A DNA stretch of 64,000 bases from contig NZ_BDAZ01000012.1 in the NCBI RefSeq assembly GCF_001612725.1, positions 185,408-249,407 on the forward strand, read 5' to 3'. Position 1 is the first letter of the stretch. Every line of letters starts with the position of its first letter. Origin of the DNA: Nocardia anaemiae NBRC 100462 (GTDB lineage Bacteria; Actinomycetota; Actinomycetes; Mycobacteriales; Mycobacteriaceae). This document shows, piece after piece, positions 26,801 to 31,249 of the stretch. A program made the position numbers and the translations under genes. The notes under the pieces were generated by a model. It was not told where the DNA came from. It saw nothing but the letters and a program-made list of their open reading frames with translations, and did not search any database.

Positions 26801-29800
26801 GACGTCTTCGCCGAGGTGCTCGGTCTGACAGCGGTGGGCCTCGACGACGACTTCTTCGCGTCCGGTGGAAACTCTTTGACCGCAACACAATTGGCCGCAC
26901 GGCTGGGCACGCGGTTGGGCGCTTCGGTCGGTGTTCGACAAGTCTTCGAGAACTCGACAGTGTCGGCCCTGGCGGCCGCCCTCGACACGACGGCGACGCG
27001 GGCACGTCCGGCCCTGACCCGACGCACCGACAGCGACCCGGTCCCGCTCTCGCTGGCACAGCAGCGCATGTGGTTTCTCAACCGACTCGACCGCCAGTCC
27101 ACCGCCTACAACATCCCACTGGCAGTGCGGCTCACCGGCGATCTCGATATCGCCGCACTCAATGCCGCGATCACCGACGTGGTAGCGCGCCACGAAGTGC
27201 TGCGCACCGTTTACCCGCAGCACGAAAGCGGCCCCGTGCAGGTCGTGCTGCCGATGGCCGATGCGGGAGCGCCGGTGCTGGCCCCGATTCCGGTGCCGGT
27301 CGATGACCTGACTTCCGCGGTCGCGGACTTCGTCGGCGGCGGATTCGATGTCACCGACTCGGTGCCATTGCGCGCCAGGCTTTTCCGCCCTATCGCGGGT
27401 GCGACAGCTCTGGATGAGCATGTGCTGGTGGTGGTCGTGCACCACATCGCCGCGGACGGCTCGTCATTGGTCCCGCTGGCACGTGACGTGATGACCGCCT
27501 ACGCCGCACGCAAATACGGCATGCCGCCGGAATGGACGCCGCTGCCGGTGCAGTACGCGGATTACAGTCGCTGGCAACGGGATCTGCTCGGCAGCGAGGA
27601 CGACCCGGACTCGCTGATCTCCCAGCAACTCCGCTTCTGGACCGAAACCCTTACCGGACTGCCCGCACAGCTCGCCCTGCCCACCGACCGTCCCCGACCC
27701 GCCATCGTCTCCACCCGCGGCCGACATGTCGATTTCAGCATCGACGCCGACGTGCAGGCCAGGCTGATCGATGTGGGCCGAAACAGCGGAGCGACCTTGT
27801 TCATGGTCCTGCACGCCGCTTTCGCCGTGCTGCTGGGCCGCCTGTCCGGCACCGCCGATATCGCCGTCGGTACCCCCGTTGCGGGCCGTGGTGCGGCCGA
27901 ACTCGATGATGTGGTCGGCATGTTCGTCAATACCTTGGTGCTGCGTACGCAGGTGGATGCGGCCACCGGCTTCACCGAACTGCTGGATCGGGTACGCACC
28001 GCGGATGTCGCCGCATTCGCCAATGCCGACGTACCGTTCGAGCGGCTGGTCGAGGTGCTGAATCCAGAGCGCTCGACCGCCCGGCATCCGTTGTTCCAGG
28101 TCGGCTTCTCCTTCCACAACCAGGCCGAAGCGGAATTCGCACTGGACGGCTTGTCTGCCACCGCAGTCGATTTCGACTCGGAGATATCGCAATTCGATCT
28201 GCATCTGGTCGTCACCGATCGGTACGACGCGGTGGGGAACGCGGCGGGTATGGCCGCATCGATCACCTATGCCACCACACTGTTCGATGAAGCCACGGTC
28301 GCGGGTTTCGCCGGACGACTGCAACGGCTGCTGGCCGCCATCTGCGCCGAACCGCAGTTGCCGGTAGGTGATCTGCCGCTATTGCACACGGTCGAACGTG
28401 ACCGGATGCTGGTGTCCTGGAATCGGAGCGAATACGACTTCGCTCCGGCCACCCTCATTGCCGCGTTCGAAGAACAGGTGGTCCGGGCACCGAATGCGGT
28501 GGCGATCGTCGATGACGCGGTAACGGTCACCTACAGCCAATTCGCCGCCCGGGTGCACCGACTGGCCCGCGCGCTCATCGGGCGTGGCATCGGCCCGGAA
28601 TCGCTCGTGGCCCTGGCCATTCCGCGAAGTGTCGACCTGCTCGTCGCCATGTACGCGGTGGTGACCGCGGGCGGTGCGTACGTTCCGCTCGATCCGACCC
28701 ACCCGCTCGACCGGACCACGAGCGTCCTCGCCGCCGCCAATCCGGCCCTGGTGCTGACCTCGACCGAGCGGCCGATGCTGCCCGGATCGGTGGCGGACCA
28801 CGATGTAGTCCTGGATATCTCGGTCGCGGCCGGAGTTCTCGACGGGAGTCCGATTCGTGCCGAGGAGCGGCTAGCCGCGCTGACTCCCGCACACACCGCC
28901 TATGTCATCTTCACCTCGGGTTCGACCGGAACGCCGAAGGGCGTTGCGGTCCCGCACGCGGCGGTCGCACACCAATTGAATTGGCTGCAAACGGAATACG
29001 CGCTGCACATCGACGATGCCACGCTACTGATGACCTCGGCGGCCTTCGATCTCTCGGTCTGGGAGTTCTGGTGGGCTCTGCGCACCGGTGCGCGGGTCGT
29101 GCTGGCACCACAAGGCGCACAACGTGACCCGGCACGTGTGCTGGATCTGATCCGACGCGCCTCGGTCACCACGGTGACGCTGGTGCCATCGCTACTGGCC
29201 ATGCTGGCCGAGGTCAGCGGCGATCAGCGACTGCCGAGATCGCTGCGGCGACTGCTCGTCATCGGCGAGGCACTGCCGACCGCGACCGTCGACCGGATCC
29301 GCGCACTTACCGCCGCGCGCATCGATAACCTGTACGGACCCACCGAGGCAGCCGTCTCGGTGACCCGATTCCGCACCGGCACCGGTATCCGTCAAACGGT
29401 CGTCCCCATAGGCACACCGGAATCGGGAAACCAGGTCTATGTGCTCGACGACCGGCTGCACCCGGTGCCGACGGGGGTGACCGGTGAGCTGTACCTGGGC
29501 GGCGCGCAGCTGGCCCGCGGTTATCACGGCAGGCCGCACCCGAGCGCGGAACGATTCGTGGCCAACCCATTCGGCGCATCGGGCACCCGGATGTACCGCA
29601 CCGGCGATATGGTCCGCTGGGGGATGGACGGCAACCTCGAATACGTCGAGCGCCGCGACTTCCAGGTGAAGGTACGCGGCTACCGCATCGAACTCGCCGA
29701 AATCGAGCACGCCCTGCGCTCACGTCCGGCGGTCGCCGAGGCGGTCGTCATCGCCCATCGCGGTGACCTGCTGGTCGGGTATTTCACCGCAACCGGACCG

Positions 29801-31000
29801 ATCGATCCGAATGCGCTGCGATCCGCGCTGACCGAAACGCTGCCAAGCTACATGGTTCCGACCGTGCTGATGCAACTGACGGCCCTGCCACTCAACGCCA
29901 ACGGCAAGGTCGACCGGAGCGCCCTGCCCGAACCCGAGTTGGGCTCCCGCGAATTCCGAGCTCCGGAAACAGAGCTGGAGCTGCTGGTCTGCACCGTCTT
30001 CGCCCAGACGCTCGACGTGGAACGAATCGGCACGGACGACAACTTCTTCGAACGCGGCGGCAATTCGCTGCTGGCGACTCGACTGGCAACCCAGCTGAGC
30101 AACGCACTCGCCGAACAGATCCCGGTGGTGTGGCTGTTCGCCGCGCCGACACCCGCGGGCCTGATCAACCACCTGGAACTGCATCGGTCCGGCCGGGGCC
30201 GCGTCGACGCGCACGCCGCCTTCGATGTCCTACTGCCCCTGCGCCCCGGCGGCTCTCGCGAACCGCTGTTCTGCATCCACCCGGTCGGCGGCGTCGCGTG
30301 GTCGTTCGCCGGTCTGGCCGCGCACATCGATCCCGAGCGCGCTGTCTACGGCATCCAGTCGCCGGTGCTGAATTCGACAGCGGCGCTGCCGGATTCCATC
30401 GAGAACTGGGCCGGACACTACGTCCGTGAAATCCGCTCGGTACAGCCCGAGGGCCCCTACCACCTGCTCGGCTGGTCGCTCGGCGGTGTGCTGGCACACG
30501 CCGTGGCGAACCAATTGCAGGACCAGGGCCAACATGTCGCGCTGCTGGCCATGATGGACAGCCCGTTGCACCTCAGCGTGGACGAGACGGCGACGGTACC
30601 GGTAACCGACCTGCTCGGCGGCCTACTCGGCGAACAGGCCGACGACATCGATATCGAACTCGACCGTACCCAGCTCGCGTGCCGCATCGCCGAACTCCCG
30701 GAACCATTCGCCTCCTTCGGATTCGACCGACTCGGCCGTCTGCTGGACGCGGGCGCGCACGCGCTGGAGCTGATCACCCGCTACCGCCCGCGGCCCTACA
30801 AGGGCAATCTCGTCTACTTCACCGCCGCACTCGACGACCCCACCGGAGCCACCGGCGCGGCCAGCTGGTCCGACGCCGTCGACGGCACCGTGCACAACCA
30901 CGCCGTCCAAGCCACGCACTGGCGCATGACCTCCGAATCCGCCCTCGCCCGCATCGGCCACGTCCTGACCAATGTCTTGGCGCACGCCGACCGGGCCTGA
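5861..31000 (+). CDS. Giant nonribosomal peptide synthetase, eight modules with terminal thioesterase
   Basis: A protein of 8379 residues. Order: A-like fragment (about residues 31-115), then A-T-C repeated seven times, then A-T-TE. Approximate A domains: 128-625, 1190-1685, 2265-2750, 3320-3810, 4365-4875, 5425-5925, 6470-6965, 7530-8030. All carrier serines are present (S669, S1728, S2792, S3854, S4918, S5965, S7005, S8069). The condensation HHxxxDG motif is intact in C1 and C3-C7 (H858, H2983, H4034, H5095, H6146, H7194). C2 reads HHIAADA at 1925-1931. The thioesterase has GWSLGG with nucleophile S8206 and a late THW histidine, so the chain is released by hydrolysis or cyclisation. No E, methyltransferase, oxidase or formyltransferase domain was seen. 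Start: ATG in TGATG with GGAAGGA just upstream (5846-5852). It acts after the upstream NRPS and probably needs the downstream MbtH protein. The product cannot be named from the sequence alone. Confidence 0.97.
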   Translation: MSQAESVASSEIGNHVAAYDHSALRRAYGLDDLPILIDKVAESDPERVALRHDGTTITYAALATEIMVLDEAMGGGLGADTLVSVVVSSQLPALLESVDGALGTVLEQLLDDALTAAAHLLPSIFAPIETLVSEFEEQVRRTPDAVALEFAGATLTYAEFDNRVNALARRLIELGVGPDSLVGLAVRRSFDLMVGMYSILKAGGAYVPIDPEHPAERIAYVLEVAAPVLVLTTTHDQPELGPDIPVLRIDEFDTVEAASVDGRSLSPDNTAYVIFTSGSTGRPKGVAVSHRSILANLRWRQRLYRLRGDDVVLQKTPFTFDVSVWEFFWPLQVGARLVIAAPDGHRDPAYLARTIAERGITVAHFVPSMLAVFVAEPQIESAARSLRLVFASGEALPAATAAAFRDISGATLHNLYGPTEAAVDVTAHEVTAVDSTTVPIGTPADDTELLVLDDNLRPVASGVVGELYLAGVQLARGYVARPGLTADRFVANPQGAPGDRMYRTGDLVRWRTDGDGGPDELEYLGRIDFQVKLRGLRIELGEVEAALLRNERVAQAAVLLHRHAGGDHLVGYVVAERGVTVDPVAVLESTRRDLPDYMVPSLVIVLDEMPINANGKLDRRALPEPVFGSVAYRAPSTEAEVAVAAIFGELLETDRVGADDDFFALGGNSLIATRAIARIGAALGIAVDVRDFFDRPTVAALAGLARTGAARPALTAAVRPQHIPLSPAQRRMWFLNRFGTHTESAYVFDTAAVDNIPVALRLRGPLEVTALSAAITDLVARHEILRTVYPQTADGPAQVVRPVHAVFDLSPSDIPESELAAAVLASAVQGFDVAEEIPVRVRLLRSGPEDHTLVLVVHHIAADGVSMGPLMRDLVTAYAARRAGRRPDWAPLPVQYADYALWQQRVLGDEDDPESVAARQLGFWATELADLPAQLDLPTDRPRPAVASYRGATHEFVIDAELRQAIDRIAARSRATPFMVVHTALAVLLARLSGTSDIAIGTPVAGRGDRALDDLVGMFVNTLVLRTEVRGELSFADLLANARERDLHAFAHSDISFERLVEVVNPARSPGRHPLFQVALFMQNIGPIALTMPGLDAELVDFDPGFAKFDLQLTLSDTATGYRAEFTYATDLFDAATVREFGIKFLRLLRTATADPEIAVGDIELLDAGELDYVTASWNASGHKVADRFLHEGFDSQVRRTPNAIALVSDTTELTYTELSERANRLARLLISTGVGPESLVVLALPRSIELVVAMYAVLRAGGAYVPVDPEHPAERIWHILDTARPHSVLTTRGTGFALPATVPPSVRLHHLDELDLSGYSAAKIADRERRALLRPEHPAYVIFTSGSTGRPKGVSVEHRAIANQLAWMHAEYRPRVGDVYLQKTATTFDVSLWGYFLPLRAGATLLLAAPDGHRDPRYLAETIARHGVTLTDFVPSMLAVFAANAEANELDSLRDVFVIGEALPPETVAAFHSVGDAALHNLYGPTEAAVSITYREVTVDDELVPIGEPEWNSQVYVLDARLHPVPIGVPGELYLAGDQLARGYHGRVDLTADRFVANPFGRAGARMYRTGDLVRWSAEGELVYLGRMDFQVKFRGQRVELAEIESALLAVPEVSQAAVRLIDGDYLAGYVIRAPGSALDLDAVKAGLAQRLPGYMVPTALIELSEFPLNTSGKLDRKALPVPVLRQQSFRAPTNAAQRLVASVFAEVLRVRRVGLDDDFFALGGSSLDATQVTARVGEAIGTRIPVRALFDASTVEGFAVAVDELSMAGASARPLVRRERPARIPLAPAQQRLWFINRIETQDGAASVYNLPVVLRLTGRLDVRALERAVLDVLSRHESLRTIYPDGESGPYQSILAPADIGLTLEPVPVERADLTAAITAITAAGFDVTTELPSRVALLSVDRVDDRRGISGDEYVLVFVVHHIAADALSMTPLITDLVHAYLARLTSRKPDWHELPVQYADYSLWHRELLGSEDRPGDPAYQQLRFWRAALDGMPTQLALPTDRPRPALASDRGAAVEFGVEPELAAALRVLAHHSGATLFMVAHAAFAATLARLSGTDDVVIGSPVGGRGERQLDALIGMFVNTVVLRTPVDATATFAELLAGVRDRDLAAFANADLPFERLVDAMSVDRSTGAHPLFQVLFSFGTAPRIVAGSRALEVPWLTVEPLESPDPTAKFDLHLVVNERAGEHGLTGSLRYATDLFDAATIAAFVTRFRRLLATVAAAPQTRIGDIELLAADERSVLERWNDTTHVIDETQTLPSLFAMQVARTPSAPALTFEGTTLSYAEFAGRVNRLARWLIERGVGPDSLVALGMRRSVDLVVGIYAITVAGGGYVPLDPDHPAERTGHILDTAAPRCVLTSGLDLDIAAVQVRIDRLDLSRYSFAPITDADRCAPLRSANTAYVIFTSGSTGRPKGVAMSHQGIVNRLLWMQSAHVALDGTDALLQKTPVTFDVSVPEFFWPLQVGARLVLARPDGHQDPVYLADLIRREGITVAHFVPSMLAVFVSDDLDVPTLRHVFCSGEALPATTAQRARAITGARVHNMYGPTEAAVEVSAYEVTDVDSGPLPMGAPIWNTRVHVLDAGLRQVPVGVPGELYLAGAQLARGYLGRADLTGERFVADPFGPAGTRMYRTGDLVVWREPGVLEFLGRTDFQVKVRGLRIELGEIESALLSVVGIAQAVVLVRDDQLVAYLVADGGLDTDSVRAELARRLPSYMVPSAYAVLDEFPITASGKLDRTALPTPVFAAAEYRAPSDLAETLVAETFTALLGVDHVGADDDFFALGGNSLIATQLAARLTKATGADVPVRTIFDASTVRELARRITVEQEAAPPALPPLTVQDRSEPIPLSIAQQRMWFLNRFDAASGGYNIPFALRLTGVLNVSALERAIADVIAKHETLRTIYPEHDGAATQVVLPAGTRLVELVARAVSTAELPELIAAAAQTGFDVTTEVPLRVRLLRLDDSRSRQQTYVLLFVVHHIAADGWSFAPLTRDLATAYVARCADVAPSWSPLTVQYADFAIWQRNALGRADDKGSLLAHQLRYWTGRLTGVPEVLPLPTDRPRPAVSANRGGAITGHLDRVLHRGIQELAATHRVTPFMVLHAALAVLLSRLSASDDIVIGTPVAGRGDEALDELVGMFVNTLVLRTEVRADATLGELLATVRTADLAAFEHAAVPFEQLVDAVNPVRSQAHAPLYQVAMTLQNQSKPDFQLHRLNIAALDIGPAPIQLDLDWTLTDRYAADGAADGIDVHLHYALDLFDEVTVDGFLAGFERVLRAMVRDARTLVGDVELMSVAERGLLLSDRNATARPLPAETLDDLLTARVAATPDAVAVIFEDTSVTYAEFEAKVNRLARYLITAGVGPETIVGLAALRSIDMLVAIFAIVRAGGAYLPLDPTHPADRIARVIDGAAPALVLAVGGAVLPDDIRVVDLTDISDLDAAPIARPPLRRDNTAYVLFTSGSTGRPKGVAVTHRAIMNQLRWLEFRYGVTAADRILQRAPLTFDVSVWECFLPIAVGAPLVIARPSGHLDLAYLAGLLREHRITIAEYVPSVLAALIGEGMGDALCSFRHLHCGGEALTPDLLATIREHVGGAVHNAYGPTEAAISAIYHEFTDADGESGRDVAIGGPCWNTRAYVLDARLRPVPIGVTGELYLAGDQLARGYHGRAGLTAERFVADPFGVPGRLMYRTGDLVRWNRGGDLIYLGRNDFQIKLRGQRIELGEIESALAGVAGVTNAAVILTRDTSGSDCLVGYISGAEVSPDAVLAQVREHLPGYMVPAHLVVLDEMPLTTVGKLDRAALPQVEVAGAAMEFRTPQEGTESVLAALTADLIGCGPIGADDDFFARGGNSLLAMRLVARANAALGSALTVREVFEAPTVAELALRVTRTDVVRPALVARDRPDRIPLSLAQTRMWLLNRLDPDSAVYNIPITIRLTGALDEAALRAALGDVVTRHESLRTVFPADSIGPTQVVTEPLELELRRVDITESDILAAVVGVASIGFDLRTRIPVRARLFRVASDDHVLVVVVHHIAADGVSTAPLARDLMVAYSARTEGAAPQWRPLPVQYADFTLWQHQVLGSADDPDSVLARQIAHWRTELDGLAPVLELPADRPRPAVASGRGAAVEFAVTAELTAAIAGLARKHGVSTFMVVHAAYAALLARLARVDDIAIGTPVAGRAEAALDDLVGMFVNTLVLRTEVAAEATFAELLGQVRAADVRAFGHADLPFERLVDELNPIRAQAHSPIVQTLLTFEHRDDTVLRLPGLEVAAYPIDNQVTQFDLALELAEGDGTALRAVMRYATDLFDRATVESFAARFVRLLEAVVADPAIRVGDIELLDQDELSLLEHWNDTVFALDGSHTLVSLFEEQVLRTPDATAVTFEGCSPAHPSDHHPSSSRYATLTYAEFASRVHRLARWLVGHGVGPDSVVALGMRRSLDLVVGMYAVTVAGGAYLPLDPDHPADRIAHVLETARPVWVLTSGSDLEVVAARQVRIDRLDLTRYSPAPLTARDRLGVLLPGHTAYVIFTSGSTGRPKGVAVSHAAIVNRLVWMQSEYRLHAEDAVLQKTPATFDVSVWEFFWPLQNGARLVLARPDGHRDPAYLARLIIDEGITVAHFVPSMLAVFLSEPLARECDTLRALFASGEALSAPAAQRARELTGARVHNLYGPTEAAVDVTCHEVTDADADSVPIGKPVFNTRLLVLDARMRMVPVGVPGELYLVGEQLALGYVGRPELTAERFVANPFGGVGERMYRTGDLVRWNANGELEYLGRTDFQVKLRGLRIELGEIESALTTVHAVDQAVVVVRTDERVGDQLVAYLVADPAVDIDDVRAELAAALPAYMVPSAFVVLAAFPLNSSGKLDRTALPAPVFETATYRAPETGTEQAVAAIMGELLGIERIGVDDDFFALGGNSLIATQLAARLGTALDAEVPVRMVFEAPTVAAMAPRAARLIGTSARPELTARHRPELIPLSPAQQRMWFLNRFDPGETVHNIPVAIRLTGDIDTYALAAALADVIARHETLRTVYPEIDGTGYQRILDATHVPHIVELDSSALVDLVATPFDVTTEIPLRVGLATLSDREHLLAIVVHHIAADGFSMAPLARDIATAYAARATGTAPTWAELRVQYADYALWQREVLGAEDDPESLAAQQLRYWNRALAGLPAQLDLPSDRPRPAIASHAAASTAIALEPAVRDGMAAIAARYDASPFMVVHAALATLLARLSGMSDIAIGAPIAGRGAAALDDLVGMFVNTLVLRTEVADSDSFAAVLRRVRDGDLDAFANADVPFERLVEVLDPPRSQARHPLFQIALFFQNLAPVSVELPGITVAEYEIDYETTQFDLQLTVADDALHFTYATDLFDESTIATFAARFIWLLGAVIGDPEQVVGDIDLFETGELERVVTAWNDSAHTAFVAEMLLDEFEQQAAATPDDIALVFGETTMTYGELDRRTNRLARHLIAIGVGPESLVALAIRRSIDLVVAMYAVLETGGGYVPIDPDHPAQRIAHIIDTAAPIALLTTENDRRDFGYAGATVCVDTVALDGYADDPIAAHERSAPIHPLNPAYVIFTSGSTGKPKGVSVSHAAIVNQMTWMQSEYRLTAEDVYLQKTATTFDVSLWGYFLPLRIGATLVLATPDGHRDPAYLAATIAEYGVTVTDFVPSMLSEFAGQMRTPADLDTLRTVFVIGEALPAETVRAFGAVSSARLHNLYGPTEAAVSITHRDVTGQIDRSVMPIGNPEWNSRVYVLDSRLRPTLPGVAGELYLAGTQLARGYHGRPDLTADRFVANPFGPAGERMYRTGDLVRWDTSGATPELVYLGRTDFQVKFRGQRIELGEIEAVLAAVPGVSQAAASVVATNTGDHLVGYVVGDMQIDTEAVLATAADALPSYMVPSAIVVLAAFPLNTSGKLDRKALPEPVFDRAAYRAPVTPAERLVAEAFEAVLAWSPIGADDNFFDMGGNSLIATRVLARLGERIGRVPVRLLFEAPTVRAFAARLADRADGRVVPLIAGARPERIPLAPVQRGMWFLNRLDPDSAAHNIPVAVRIGGELDQAAMGAAFTDLIARHEALRTVYPADAHGIGYQVILPAEPAPVSLVVETSSSVDERIAEFLSAGFDVTAEVPVRAILLREHATSHVLVAVLHHIAADGYSMAPLLRDLMSAYLSRVVGGTPVWPELAAQYADYALWQTAELDSVAAEQLRYWTEALRDLPEELALPTDRPRPAIASKRGGTVRARLGGGVGAGIHGLAARHNATPFMVVHAALAVLLSRLSGSADIAIGTPVAGRGAAALDDLVGMFVNTLVLRTHPDPARSFIDLLDQTRTNDLAAFAHATVPFEHVVDEVGIERSQSKHPLFTVALSYLNTGAAEFTLPGLELTAVEFDEPVARFDLQFTVAAELDTEGHLAIELDYATDLFDKSSAAALLRRFGRVLGALTANPSAPIGTIDILTPAERTELLGRRGDEPAPPRTLAELMAAAVAMNPGAPALISDDRALTYRALDEHSSRLARMLIGHGVGAEDFVAVAIPRSVESVLAVWAVAKTGAAFVPADPTYPADRIAHMLSDSGATVGITLTGCRPGLPGTAEWLVLDAPATVARMRHSSAAPLGLDELTRPVRVANPAWMIYTSGSTGIPKGVVATHGGLAGVAYAQRDRYQVTATSRVLHVASPSFDASMLELLLALPAGAALVIAPAGVYGGAELTALIRDQRITHAFITPAVLRTLDPNELPELTHLTVGGESYGPDVVRRWGTGRVFHNTYGPTETTIITNISAPLRPGEFDLGSTIHGMSAVVLDARLQPVPDGVTGELYLRGPGLARGYHARPALTADRFVADPYGPAGGRLYRTGDLVRWTASGAIQYVGRADHQVKVRGLRIELGEIDAVLSAHECVEFAVTIGHTDATGSVSLVAYVVVNEAIDTAELTAFAARSLAAYMVPAAIMVLDEIRLTPVGKLDRKALPAPEFRTATFRAPEAAAERIVADVFAEVLGLTAVGLDDDFFASGGNSLTATQLAARLGTRLGASVGVRQVFENSTVSALAAALDTTATRARPALTRRTDSDPVPLSLAQQRMWFLNRLDRQSTAYNIPLAVRLTGDLDIAALNAAITDVVARHEVLRTVYPQHESGPVQVVLPMADAGAPVLAPIPVPVDDLTSAVADFVGGGFDVTDSVPLRARLFRPIAGATALDEHVLVVVVHHIAADGSSLVPLARDVMTAYAARKYGMPPEWTPLPVQYADYSRWQRDLLGSEDDPDSLISQQLRFWTETLTGLPAQLALPTDRPRPAIVSTRGRHVDFSIDADVQARLIDVGRNSGATLFMVLHAAFAVLLGRLSGTADIAVGTPVAGRGAAELDDVVGMFVNTLVLRTQVDAATGFTELLDRVRTADVAAFANADVPFERLVEVLNPERSTARHPLFQVGFSFHNQAEAEFALDGLSATAVDFDSEISQFDLHLVVTDRYDAVGNAAGMAASITYATTLFDEATVAGFAGRLQRLLAAICAEPQLPVGDLPLLHTVERDRMLVSWNRSEYDFAPATLIAAFEEQVVRAPNAVAIVDDAVTVTYSQFAARVHRLARALIGRGIGPESLVALAIPRSVDLLVAMYAVVTAGGAYVPLDPTHPLDRTTSVLAAANPALVLTSTERPMLPGSVADHDVVLDISVAAGVLDGSPIRAEERLAALTPAHTAYVIFTSGSTGTPKGVAVPHAAVAHQLNWLQTEYALHIDDATLLMTSAAFDLSVWEFWWALRTGARVVLAPQGAQRDPARVLDLIRRASVTTVTLVPSLLAMLAEVSGDQRLPRSLRRLLVIGEALPTATVDRIRALTAARIDNLYGPTEAAVSVTRFRTGTGIRQTVVPIGTPESGNQVYVLDDRLHPVPTGVTGELYLGGAQLARGYHGRPHPSAERFVANPFGASGTRMYRTGDMVRWGMDGNLEYVERRDFQVKVRGYRIELAEIEHALRSRPAVAEAVVIAHRGDLLVGYFTATGPIDPNALRSALTETLPSYMVPTVLMQLTALPLNANGKVDRSALPEPELGSREFRAPETELELLVCTVFAQTLDVERIGTDDNFFERGGNSLLATRLATQLSNALAEQIPVVWLFAAPTPAGLINHLELHRSGRGRVDAHAAFDVLLPLRPGGSREPLFCIHPVGGVAWSFAGLAAHIDPERAVYGIQSPVLNSTAALPDSIENWAGHYVREIRSVQPEGPYHLLGWSLGGVLAHAVANQLQDQGQHVALLAMMDSPLHLSVDETATVPVTDLLGGLLGEQADDIDIELDRTQLACRIAELPEPFASFGFDRLGRLLDAGAHALELITRYRPRPYKGNLVYFTAALDDPTGATGAASWSDAVDGTVHNHAVQATHWRMTSESALARIGHVLTNVLAHADRA
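5951..6205 (+). other. A-domain-like fragment at NRPS N-terminus (partner of the upstream fragment)
   Basis: Residues 31-115 begin DLPILIDKVAESDPE and contain HDGTTITYAALATEI, then degenerate before any A3 core. The genuine first A domain starts afresh at about residue 128. By eye, roughly 19 of the first 43 positions match the fragment at the end of the preceding synthetase. Confidence 0.6.
6241..7740 (+). other. A domain 1 of the giant NRPS, predicted L-serine
   Basis: Pocket code read by eye is DVWHFSLVDK (FDVSVWEF at residues 320-327, YGPTEAAVD from residue 416). This is the recognised serine-type code. It receives the upstream chain through the condensation domain at the end of the previous protein. 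The following condensation domain (C1) has about ten extra residues between FLNRF and the NIPVALRL segment. Confidence 0.75.
9424..10920 (+). other. A domain 2, pocket code DVWDFILVSK, substrate unassigned
   Basis: Complete core set (FTSGSTG, FDVSLWGYF, YGPTEAAVS, NTSGKLDR). The code is identical to A domain 6, so the same residue is expected at both positions. The acidic residue at pocket position 278 might suit a basic or amino-bearing side chain, but that is only inference. Confidence 0.6.
12640..14110 (+). other. A domain 3, Ser-like variant code DVPHFSMVEK
   Basis: It resembles the serine-type domains 1 and 5 throughout, but three pocket positions differ: Trp239 to Pro (FDVSVPEFF), Leu322 to Met and Asp331 to Glu. 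Serine or a close analogue is the default guess; altered specificity is possible. Confidence 0.5.
15812..17280 (+). other. A domain 4, pocket code DVWEHGAISK, substrate unassigned
   Basis: Intact core motifs (FTSGSTG, FDVSVWECF, YGPTEAAIS, TTVGKLDR). The region from core A4 to A5 (HLHCGGEALT) is unlike its neighbours. I do not recognise the code. Glu at position 278 could fit a positively charged side chain; this is inference only. Confidence 0.5.
18947..20485 (+). other. A domain 5, predicted L-serine, with an N-terminal insertion
   Basis: Pocket code DVWHFSLVDK, the same as A domain 1. A 16-codon insertion at 19025-19072 (residues CSPAHPSDHHPSSSRY) splits the usual segment between the FEG strand and the TLTYAEF motif. 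No other A domain in the window has it. All catalytic cores remain intact. Confidence 0.7.
22124..23630 (+). other. A domain 6, pocket code DVWDFILVSK (same as A domain 2)
   Basis: Core motifs FTSGSTG, FDVSLWGYF, YGPTEAAVS and NTSGKLDR are as in A domain 2, and all ten pocket residues are the same. Modules 1-2 and 5-6 therefore look like a repeated Ser-X2 pair, consistent with an internal duplication. Confidence 0.6.
25265..26745 (+). other. A domain 7, divergent type, pocket code DALFTGTIIK
   Basis: It differs from the other A domains in many core segments: YTSGSTG, FDASMLELL, FITPAVL, GGESYG and YGPTETTII. This suggests a separate evolutionary origin from the neighbouring modules. The Ala236 and Leu239 positions resemble hydrophobic-residue codes, but no substrate can be assigned with confidence. 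Confidence 0.5.
28445..29935 (+). other. A domain 8, pocket code DLWTLILVSK, substrate unassigned
   Basis: Last A domain before the thioesterase. Its code differs only at position 278 (Thr for His) from the A domain at 2385-3890. It activates the C-terminal residue of the peptide. The carrier serine is S8069 and the thioesterase begins about 50 residues later. Confidence 0.6.
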
Positions 31001-31025
31001 ACTCTCCCACCAGGAAGGCCGATCA

Positions 31026-31244
31026 ATGACCAACCCATTCGACGACGATGACGCCCAGTTCTACGTCCTGATCAATGCCGAGGGACAGCACTCCCTCTGG
31101 CCGACCTTCGCCGCTGTACCCGGCGGCTGGACCATCGCCTACGGTGCGGCCGCGCGCCGCTCCTGCCTGAAGTACGTCGAAACCAACTGGCTGGATATGC
31201 GCCCCAATTCGCTCATTACCGCGATGCGGACCGAGGCCAACTGA
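31026..31244 (+). CDS. MbtH-like protein
   Basis: A 72-residue NRPS accessory protein. MbtH-family proteins bind A domains and raise their solubility or activity. The family signature is clear: N-terminal NPFDDDD, then NAEGQHSLWP, a GW pair, RRSCLKYVE and WLDMRPNSL, with the conserved Trp residues present. Start: ATG preceded by AGGAAGG (31012-31018). A longer frame from 30972 overlaps the NRPS end and lacks this support. It lies 25 bases after the giant NRPS, so it is surely in the same transcript, and it probably serves some of the A domains encoded upstream. Confidence 0.96.
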   Translation: MTNPFDDDDAQFYVLINAEGQHSLWPTFAAVPGGWTIAYGAAARRSCLKYVETNWLDMRPNSLITAMRTEAN

Positions 31245-31249
31245 ATAGG

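Noticed and set aside
1..31000. Epimerisation or other tailoring domains in the NRPSs
   Set aside because: Module lengths (about 1045 residues) leave room only for A, T and C; no extra domain motifs were found between carrier and condensation domains.
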